Below are positions 15,001 through 19,879 of a stretch of DNA of 19,879 bases, piece by piece. The position numbers were made by a program, and so were the translations under genes. The notes under the pieces are model-generated. The model ran no database searches. It saw only the letters and a list, made by a program, of their open reading frames with translations, and was not told the DNA's origin. The first letter of the stretch is position 1. Every line of letters begins with the position of its first letter. Source of the DNA: JAKAJA01 sp037440125 (lineage in GTDB: Bacteria; Acidobacteriota; UBA4820; DSQY01); NCBI GenBank assembly GCA_037440125.1, contig JBBIUU010000051.1, positions 1-19,879 of the forward strand. Reading direction: 5' to 3'.

Positions 15001-18000
15001 TCTCGAGGACCGAGTCACCCCTGCCGGACACGAGGCGGCGCCTCTCGGTGCGCACGCCGCCGCGGTAGATATCGAGGAATAGGCTCTGGTCGGGAAGGCC
15101 CGAGTGCACGAGGATCCGCGCAGTCCCGCCCACGGGCACGGAGGTCCTCTCCGCGAGGAGCACGGCGGGGAGGGCCAGCGGCGTCTTGGGTGCCGCCACG
15201 ACGAAGTCCCTCTGGGCCTTGCACACGGCGCCGAAGTCGTCGGTGGTCTCGTAGAGGAGCCGGTAGGCCCCCGCGGGGAGCGCCGGGAACGCCAATTCGG
15301 CCTCGCCCTTGGCGCCGTGGTCGCAGGCGCCCTTGGCCCTCTCATCGCCCGCCTCCCACGTGCGCAGGACGGCGTCGGGCTGATAGCTCGCGGCCCAGCG
15401 CGGCGTCTCTCGGTCGCCCGGTGTCTGGAACCGCGCCGCATCGTCTTCCGCGGCAGGAGCCTTCGGGGACGGCTGTTCGGAGGGCAGGAGGGTGCGAGGC
15501 GGCTGCCTGAGCGACACGAGGCGCCAGGTCCCCTTCCCTGCCCTCGGCGAGCCGTTGAGGTCGCTGCGCGTGACCGTGAAGTGGCCGGGCACGCCCGCGA
15601 GCTCGAAGGCGTTCTCCGAGTCGACGCGCGCCTCCACCGAGACGAACCCGAGCCGGAAGGACCGCTCCGCGGAGCGCGTCTCGCCGCCCTCGTCGGTCAC
15701 GTCCGCCGCGAGGAGGTAGCGGTAGGTCACGTCCTTGGAGGCGCCGGAGCGCTCGTCCACCTCGGGCGTGAAGGTCACCTTGAAGAGGCCGTTCTCGTCG
15801 AGCTTCGTGCTGCCGGCCGCCACGGTCTGCGGGCTCGTGCGCGAGCCCCACCCGTACCAGCCCCACCACCACGGGTAGACGGGCTGGCGCGTGACGCGCC
15901 ATTTCACGGTCCCCGTCACCACGGGAAGGCCGAAGTAATACTTCACCTCTCCCGTCAGCGTGGCAGGCCGGTTGAGGCGCAGGGGCGAATCGGGCTCCTT
16001 GATCGTGGCCTCGAAGGTGGGGCGCTTGTACTCCTCCACCCGGATGCCCGTGGCCCCGCTCAGGGATGACTCGAGGCGCCACATGCCGAGCACTTTGCCG
16101 CCGGGCACGACGAACTCTCCCGCCGCCGTGCCGAAGGTGTTGGTCGTCACCGTGGCCGTAGCCACCACCTGGCCGTTGCCGTCGTGGAGGTTCACGGTGA
16201 GGGGCGCCGAGGGGTAGCAGGACGTCGGGCCCTTCTCGGCGGAGGAGCGGTAAGCCAGGGCCTTCCAGTAGAGCTTCTGCCCGGGGCGGTAGATGCTCCG
16301 GTCGGTGTAGAAGAGCGTGGTCGTGCTCGACCCGCCCGGCGTGCGGTCGTAGAAACCGAGGTAGCTCGTGTCCAGGCTCAGGTCCTCGCCCTTGCGCGCC
16401 AGGAGGAAGAAGCTCTTGCCCTGGAGGGAGGAGGCGGTCTTGAACAGGGCGACGCCGTCCTCGCCCGTGGTCTCGCTCTGGACGGCGTGGTGCCCCTGCT
16501 GCCAGTCGTACTGGTAGAGGGTGATGTCGACGCCGGGCAGAACCCCGCCCGTCGGGCCGTTCAGCGCGGTCACCTCCACGTCCCCGTCCACCTCCTGCCG
16601 CGTGAGAAGGACGATAGAACTCACCGTGAAGTGGACCGCGAGGATTCGGTTCTTGGACTCCTTGAAGTCCTCCCGCGCCGAAGCGGCCACGATGTACGCC
16701 CCGGGCGGCAAGATGGGCGGATCGGAGTAGGTGCGGTGCTGGCGGTAGTCGGGCGTCGGGTCGAGCTCGGCCTTCCAGGAGGCCGCGGGCCTCTGGGCAC
16801 CGAGGACGGCCTCGACCTCTCGCCACTGGGGCAGGAGGTTGTAGTCGCGGGCCGTGGCGATGCGCTTGAGGAGGTCCACGGGGTAGGCGCGGAAGTAGAC
16901 GGCGTTCAGGTTCTTGTGCGTCACCGCGAAGGAGCGGCGCCCTGGCCCGTCGAGGCTCATGCCCTGGATGCCGAAGTCTGGGGCCTCGATGGAGGCCACC
17001 AGGTGTGCGCAGCGCTGGCCGCCCACCGAGGCGGGGTAGGCGCGCTGGCCCTCGAGCGCGATGGCGCGGGCGCGGATCAGCGCGTCGGGGGAGTCCGCAT
17101 CCTGGACGAACTCCGCCTGAACAGTCTTGCCCATGGAGTACCAGGGCACGGAACGAAACCCCTCCACCCGGCCCTCGAGGTCCGAGAGGATGACCTTGCG
17201 GTCCGGCGCTTCGGTGAGCGCGTCGTGGAGGCGGCGCAGGCGCTCGAGGCGCGCCTCGAACTCGGCGTCGCGGTTCCCCTGCTTCGCGTGCCAAGCCTCC
17301 AGGTCGCCGAGGATAGCGACGATCTTGCGGACGGGATGCGCCGCGGGGTCCTCCAGGATGGCCTGAGCGGCGGCGCCCGAGGGCCCGTCGGGGATGAGGG
17401 TCTTGGCGTCGAGGCGAAAGAGGTCGTTGGATTGGGCCGGCGTCCAGAAGCTCGTGTCGGCGAGGAGCTCCGCGTAGAGGTAGGACACGGCGTCGCGGAG
17501 GGTGTCCCTCACGCCCTTGGGGTAGTCGTTGGGGCGGATGTACTCCTTGAGGACGGTGACGGGTTTGTCGCCGAGGGAGGCCCTGTCCATCCAGGCCCGG
17601 AAATAGGCCTTCTGGGCCTCGGCGAAGAGCTGGTCGCGGGTCCAGGCCTTGAGGTCCACGGGGCCCTTGGCCTCGACCTTCTCGCGCTGGCCGATCTCCC
17701 AGGAGTACATGTCGCAGTACTCCACGATGGCGTGGCCGTAGAAGAGGTCGAGGGTGACGCGGTTCAGCGGGTCCTTCGGCCAGGGCTCCTCCTGCAGGCG
17801 CCGCACGGCGGTCTCGTACCCGTGCAGGCCCATGCGGAGCTGGGTGAGGCGGATGAGCGCCTTCGTCCAGTCGGCCTCGTTCCCCGAGGTCCTGGCGGAT
17901 TCGAGGATCTTCTCGACCATCGCCGCGGCGGCCTCGAACTTCTGCTGGTTGACGAGGTCGTCCACGGCCTTCCAGCTGGTTCCCGGGGTCTTCGGTGCCA

Positions 18001-18166
18001 CGGTCTGCCCTCCCGTTCCACCCGTCACCGGCTGCGCCCCCTTCTGGGGAGCCTTCTGGGACACCTTCTGGGCGAAGACGAAGGTGATCGCCAGGACGAG
18101 CGCACACGCCAACACCCAGGGCAGGGCCGAGAGCCGCCTGCCCGAGAGTCCATCCCGTTCCGACAT
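12077..18166 (-). CDS. Bacterial alpha-2-macroglobulin with intact thioester motif (interrupted by N gap)
   Basis: About 2029 residues, 34 of them unknown. Family members trap proteases in the periplasm through a thioester; E. coli YfhM is ~1650 residues. Order: signal anchor (12-32); helical TPR-like region (~65-300); MG1 (KNLNAVYFRAYPVD); MG2 with LFYTDRSIYRPGQ (~617); VEEYKRPTFEATI (~709); bait-type region; AELLAYMYDRSLDLF; a Gly-rich linker into the N gap (~1232-1265); AFWQPQLLTGADG and VRPYLPRFLREGD; thioester CTEQ (Cys ~1492) with FPWWEGGPPSPYMT; and a C-terminal receptor-like domain (EYVHLRDPRAAG ... MYAPEF). The start at 18166 has AGGAGGT 4 bases upstream and lies 14 codons inside a longer frame. 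No penicillin-binding protein 1C gene is adjacent. Confidence 0.93.
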   Translation of the reverse strand: MSERDGLSGRRLSALPWVLACALVLAITFVFAQKVSQKAPQKGAQPVTGGTGGQTVAPKTPGTSWKAVDDLVNQQKFEAAAAMVEKILESARTSGNEADWTKALIRLTQLRMGLHGYETAVRRLQEEPWPKDPLNRVTLDLFYGHAIVEYCDMYSWEIGQREKVEAKGPVDLKAWTRDQLFAEAQKAYFRAWMDRASLGDKPVTVLKEYIRPNDYPKGVRDTLRDAVSYLYAELLADTSFWTPAQSNDLFRLDAKTLIPDGPSGAAAQAILEDPAAHPVRKIVAILGDLEAWHAKQGNRDAEFEARLERLRRLHDALTEAPDRKVILSDLEGRVEGFRSVPWYSMGKTVQAEFVQDADSPDALIRARAIALEGQRAYPASVGGQRCAHLVASIEAPDFGIQGMSLDGPGRRSFAVTHKNLNAVYFRAYPVDLLKRIATARDYNLLPQWREVEAVLGAQRPAASWKAELDPTPDYRQHRTYSDPPILPPGAYIVAASAREDFKESKNRILAVHFTVSSIVLLTRQEVDGDVEVTALNGPTGGVLPGVDITLYQYDWQQGHHAVQSETTGEDGVALFKTASSLQGKSFFLLARKGEDLSLDTSYLGFYDRTPGGSSTTTLFYTDRSIYRPGQKLYWKALAYRSSAEKGPTSCYPSAPLTVNLHDGNGQVVATATVTTNTFGTAAGEFVVPGGKVLGMWRLESSLSGATGIRVEEYKRPTFEATIKEPDSPLRLNRPATLTGEVKYYFGLPVVTGTVKWRVTRQPVYPWWWGWYGWGSRTSPQTVAAGSTKLDENGLFKVTFTPEVDERSGASKDVTYRYLLAADVTDEGGETRSAERSFRLGFVSVEARVDSENAFELAGVPGHFTVTRSDLNGSPRAGKGTWRLVSLRQPPRTLLPSEQPSPKAPAAEDDAARFQTPGDRETPRWAASYQPDAVLRTWEAGDERAKGACDHGAKGEAELAFPALPAGAYRLLYETTDDFGAVCKAQRDFVVAAPKTPLALPAVLLAERTSVPVGGTARILVHSGLPDQSLFLDIYRGGVRTERRRLVSGRGDSVLEIPVTERDRGGFGVALVALDGYELMQFTQAVFVPWDDREVKVEFATFRDKVRPGAKETWRVTVKSPTGAPVEAGAAELLAYMYDRSLDLFAPHNPPRITSLYPNRAGAGTSHANLGSAGTCYSEDHDFVSLPTYPSLTGDELLFYSGYGIGGPGGRYRGGVGGGIAGAVMESRAMPMXXXXXXXXXXXXXXXXXXXXXXXXXXXXXXXXXXAFWQPQLLTGADGSAAIEFTVPDSVTSWNVWVHAVTKSMKGGSLHKETKSVKDLMVRPYLPRFLREGDRADIKVVVNNASDHPFSGVVTFDILDPSTNESLLDKFGLDLGSAKKSFTVAKGGGTNLTFPVTAPVRVGTVAFKVIAASGDTSDGELRPLPVLPGRMHLMQSRFVTLKNKDRKELTFADLAKNDDPSLVNEQMVVTLDAQLFYSVLAATPYLVNYPYECTEQTLNRFLSTGILSSLYANYPAVGRMAKEFSKRETLLERWDQPDPNRKMELEETPWLVEARGGSDLGHGMANVLDPAIAAATRDRALAKLRKSQTSLGGFPWWEGGPPSPYMTLYILYGFSKGLESQVDAPRDVVEKAWGYMHQHYLDEVVSHMMAKDCCWEFVTFLNYTLSNYPDTSWTGGVFTDAERRRMLDFSFKHWKDHSPYSKCQLALTLKRMGRAKDAALVFSSVMDSAKSNPEQGTFWAPEDRGWLWYNDTIETHAFALRAIMEITPQDAKKDGLVQWLFLNKKLNHWESTKATAEVVYALVHYLQAEGALGTKESATVRVCNQVVEYTFEPDQYTGKKAQTVIPGEKIDPKTCSTVVVEKETKGFMFASATWNFSTERLPAEDRGDFLSVHRTYFRREMKGSEWVLTPLAEGAVLAPGDQVEVQLSIRCKHPFEYVHLRDPRAAGLEPENAVSRFKWDLGIGWYEETRDSGTNFFFENLPQGEYTFKYRLRVNMAGTFKVSPATLQSMYAPEFSAYSAGAVLTVKGEK
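14372..14471. other. Assembly gap of 100 Ns
   Basis: A run of exactly 100 Ns, the conventional placeholder for a gap of unknown size. It falls in the alpha-2-macroglobulin gene just after a Gly-rich segment (GGPGGRYRGGVGGGIAGAV) and before AFWQPQLL. The frame happens to be the same on both sides, which with an arbitrary length is not proof of continuity. Confidence 0.98.
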
Positions 18167-18170
18167 GGGG

Positions 18171-18177
18171 ACCTCCT
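18171..18177 (-). promoter_or_regulatory. Strong ribosome binding site of the alpha-2-macroglobulin gene
   Basis: AGGAGGT on the minus strand, 4 bases before the ATG at 18166. It decides the start in favour of MSERDGLSGRR, which is directly followed by the hydrophobic signal anchor. Confidence 0.75.
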
Positions 18178-18210
18178 GCTGTTCAGGGTGCGGGGACGAG
18201 TTACACACCG

Positions 18211-18240
18211 ACTATAGCAACGGGCGTCCCCCACCGTCCA
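18211..18240 (-). promoter_or_regulatory. Sigma70-like promoter for the alpha-2-macroglobulin gene
   Basis: On the minus strand: TGGACG (4/6 to TTGACA), an 18-base spacer, and TATAGT (5/6 to TATAAT). The start would be near 18204, giving a leader of ~38 bases that includes AGGAGGT. The gene can therefore be transcribed apart from its upstream neighbour. Confidence 0.5.
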
Positions 18241-18290
18241 GGGAGGTGAGACCGGGGGCTCGTGCAAGGGTTCCTTCGGGGGCTTTTCGT

Positions 18291-18328
18291 GATTAGGGGA
18301 CTAGGTGACTAGGGGACTAGGACTAGGG
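18291..18328 (+). repeat. Short tandem repeat of ~8-base ACTAGGGG-like units
   Basis: GATTAGGGG, ACTAGGTG, ACTAGGGG, ACTAGG and ACTAGGG follow one another, giving five imperfect units. It is non-coding. Confidence 0.7.
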
Positions 18329-18347
18329 CAGACGCGGTCGTCGTTAT

Positions 18348-18373
18348 GTGGGAGCGACCTCCCGGTCGCGAAC
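18348..18373. repeat. REP-like hairpin
   Basis: GTGGGAGCGACCTCCCGGTCGCG contains a perfect 6-bp stem (GCGACC at 18354-18359, GGTCGC at 18364-18369) with loop TCCC. The GTGGGAGCG...CGCGA form is like the REP sequences of several proteobacteria. It lies 13 bases beyond the stop codon of the leftward gene and has no following T-run, so it may protect a 3' end rather than terminate. Confidence 0.6.
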
Positions 18374-18386
18374 TTGCTGCGCCCGA

Positions 18387-19879
18387 CTAGTTGACGACCC
18401 GCCACTGGACGTTCTTGTCGCGGAAGGAGATGACGCCTGGGAATTGCGGTGTGGGGACTTGCTCGGTCCAATCCCAACTGCCCCCAATATCGCACCCCTC
18501 CGCGGCGAAGGCGAGCAGGGGCGTTGTGGACTTGAAGGTGCCTGTGCCCGTGGGTGCCAACGGAACGGCCACCCTTTGGCGCTTTCCTACGGAATCGTCC
18601 CACGACAATTCGACGGCGGGCTTCTCGGCGAGGCTAGGACCGCTTAGTTCGATATGAAACTTGGCCTTCTCAAGCTCGTCGGTGACCTGCGACCAGTGTT
18701 TGTACGACCACGGCTTGTTGTGACCGCTGTTAATGGCCCCCCAGGGTGGCTCGGCGTAGGACCAGTATTCGCCCGTGTCCACCCCGTTCTCGAAAAGGAG
18801 CTGCGGCTGCCGATTCAAGCCCAGCTTGGAATCGGTGAGGTAGAGGTAGAGCCGGTCCACAGTTTGCGGCGTGGGATTGGAGATGACCTGGTCCTTCTCC
18901 CCAAGGATGTGGGTGATCTCGTAGAGGATCGTCCCGTCCTCGCTGACGAACTTTCTCGAGCCCGGCTCGGTTTCTTTCAGCACGACCTGGTCGTCCTTCC
19001 CGTTGAGCCAGTTCTTACTGTAGGCCTTCACGCTCGCGCGCTGGCCCACGGGGAGCTCCTTTGGGCTGAGGGCCAGGCGCGTCATGACCGTGGGCGTCAC
19101 GAAGACCTTTGTGTCGGGGCCCGTCTCGATCAGGAAGAGATCGGCCATCTCACAGGCGAACTTCACAGTCGAGTTCGGCACGCGGAGGGTGTCAGGCTTG
19201 GACGGGTCGAGGCCCAAGCCCGGCGGGACTCGCCCTGCGATTTCCAAGCTCACCAGGGTGCGATGGAGGGCGTCATCGAGTACGTAGGACGAGTCCCTCC
19301 AAAAGGGAACTCGGTACGGTTTCACCCTCGAATCGGCTACGCTTACGAGAATCACTCCCTCGGTAGGCAGGGGATTGACGTCGATGGTCAATACTGGAGC
19401 GAAGCCAGGAGAGGTGTACTCCTCCCTGCTGGGACCCGTTCCCGAGATGCGGCCTCGGATGGCCCAGGGGTTGTCGCGCTGGAAGAGGGACATCTGGTAG
19501 TCCCATAGGCTGTAGACGGGAAAGGGCTCTTTCTCGAGGGGAAGGTCCTGCTTCGGCATGAGAACCGCGAGCACTGCGCCCGGCGCATCGAGCGCGATCC
19601 TCGGAGAGCCGCTGTCCTTGGGCAGTTCCCGCCCCCAACCGTCGAGGGGCACCACCTCGAGGGGCTTGAGCAGAGGCGGGGTGTCTTCGTCCACCCACGG
19701 GAGCTTGAGGACGTAGGTGGTTTTCTCCGTGTATACAGGTATAAATATATTCCCGCGTTCATCGACGAAGGCGTGCTCGAGCCACCCACCAAACATCGCA
19801 TATGAGTTGAACCCGGTCGTGTGATCCTTAGGACCTATCCGTAAATTACTCCGATCTTTCTCCAGCAGATGATAGCGGC
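18387..19879 (-). CDS. Hypothetical protein, N-terminus cut by window edge
   Basis: About 497 C-terminal residues, ending QWRVVN. The frame continues upstream of the first ATG (19796) to the window edge without a stop, and that part (RYHLLEKDRSNLRIGPKDHT) looks like coding sequence, so the true start lies outside. The family is not recognised. The chain is rich in predicted beta strands and Trp/Tyr/Pro, with Ig-like stretches (SPKELPVGQRASVKAYSKNW and AKFHIELSGPSLAEKPAVEL), and few hydrophobic segments, suggesting an exported or surface protein. Base composition seems less GC-rich than the alpha-2-macroglobulin gene. It is upstream of that gene in the same direction with a 220-bp gap, so co-expression is uncertain. 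Confidence 0.75.
   Translation of the reverse strand, partial: RYHLLEKDRSNLRIGPKDHTTGFNSYAMFGGWLEHAFVDERGNIFIPVYTEKTTYVLKLPWVDEDTPPLLKPLEVVPLDGWGRELPKDSGSPRIALDAPGAVLAVLMPKQDLPLEKEPFPVYSLWDYQMSLFQRDNPWAIRGRISGTGPSREEYTSPGFAPVLTIDVNPLPTEGVILVSVADSRVKPYRVPFWRDSSYVLDDALHRTLVSLEIAGRVPPGLGLDPSKPDTLRVPNSTVKFACEMADLFLIETGPDTKVFVTPTVMTRLALSPKELPVGQRASVKAYSKNWLNGKDDQVVLKETEPGSRKFVSEDGTILYEITHILGEKDQVISNPTPQTVDRLYLYLTDSKLGLNRQPQLLFENGVDTGEYWSYAEPPWGAINSGHNKPWSYKHWSQVTDELEKAKFHIELSGPSLAEKPAVELSWDDSVGKRQRVAVPLAPTGTGTFKSTTPLLAFAAEGCDIGGSWDWTEQVPTPQFPGVISFRDKNVQWRVVN

Larger units (their letters stand above)
18167..18386. other. Intergenic region, 220 bp, between two minus-strand genes
   Basis: It contains the alpha-2-macroglobulin promoter and ribosome binding site, a short tandem repeat (18291-18328) and a REP-like hairpin (18348-18373) near the stop of the upstream gene. 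No gene is seen. Confidence 0.6.

Noticed and set aside
12353..15082. Long plus-strand open frame opposite the alpha-2-macroglobulin gene
   Set aside because: It lies antisense to a clear conserved protein, crosses the N gap, has low-complexity Arg/Gly/Ala/Leu/His/Val composition and no family resemblance. This is expected in GC-rich DNA.
18102..18166. Alpha-2-macroglobulin as a lipoprotein via Cys21 (VLAC)
   Set aside because: The Cys lies inside the hydrophobic stretch, which continues for about ten residues after it, and the -2 Leu is atypical for a lipobox.
16184..18217. 677-codon plus-strand open frame
   Set aside because: It is antisense to the N-terminal half of the alpha-2-macroglobulin gene, has shadow-like composition and shows no domain.
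1..19879. tRNA, rRNA or riboswitch genes
   Set aside because: No cloverleaf, rRNA core segment or recognisable riboswitch motif was seen by eye in the gaps; a covariance-model scan was not possible.

Overview
The window looks like a scaffold from a GC-rich (roughly two-thirds G+C by eye) free-living bacterium. The run of exactly 100 Ns at 14372-14471 marks it as a draft or metagenome-assembled sequence. Gene content (YhaM-type nuclease, NapG-like polyferredoxin, NatA/NatB ABC exporter, deoxynucleoside kinase next to panBCD, a very large alpha-2-macroglobulin) and gaps full of short palindromic repeats would fit Acidobacteriota or a similar environmental phylum. No marker gene settles the taxonomy, so this is a weak inference.

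Layout. A truncated YhaM-like exoribonuclease (1-543, minus) is divergent from a tightly overlapping three-gene plus-strand operon: polyferredoxin, ABC ATPase and patatin-like phospholipase (713-3049). A dispersed palindromic repeat and a small membrane-protein gene (3236-3622, minus) follow. Next come the two halves of a NatA/NatB-type ABC exporter on the minus strand (permease 3745-5040, ATPase 5030-5977). A 343-bp divergent region carries a long imperfect palindrome and a good sigma70-like promoter. That promoter starts the pantothenate operon: deoxynucleoside kinase, panB, panC, panD and a secreted proline-rich protein (6321-9678).

The right half is all on the minus strand. It holds an unrecognised secreted protein (9899-11119), a DUF423 membrane protein (11485-11856), a ~2030-residue thioester alpha-2-macroglobulin interrupted by the N gap (12077-18166), and the C-terminal ~497 residues of an unrecognised protein running off the right edge (18387-19879).

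The strongest structural signal is around 9.6-11.5 kb. A ~229-bp block at 9653-9881 recurs almost identically at 11271-11499. The block contains the 3' tail of the proline-rich gene, one palindromic repeat, and the 3' tail of the DUF423 gene. Only the left copy joins a complete proline-rich gene, and only the right copy joins a complete DUF423 gene. Between them lies a 1.4-kb one-gene cassette with its own promoter. This is the signature expected of a single-crossover (Campbell-type) integration, or of a tandem duplication followed by replacement of the middle. Four copies of a ~171-196 bp palindromic repeat occur in the window, all in the same orientation. Most other gaps over 150 bp hold a different kind of short palindrome or tandem repeat.
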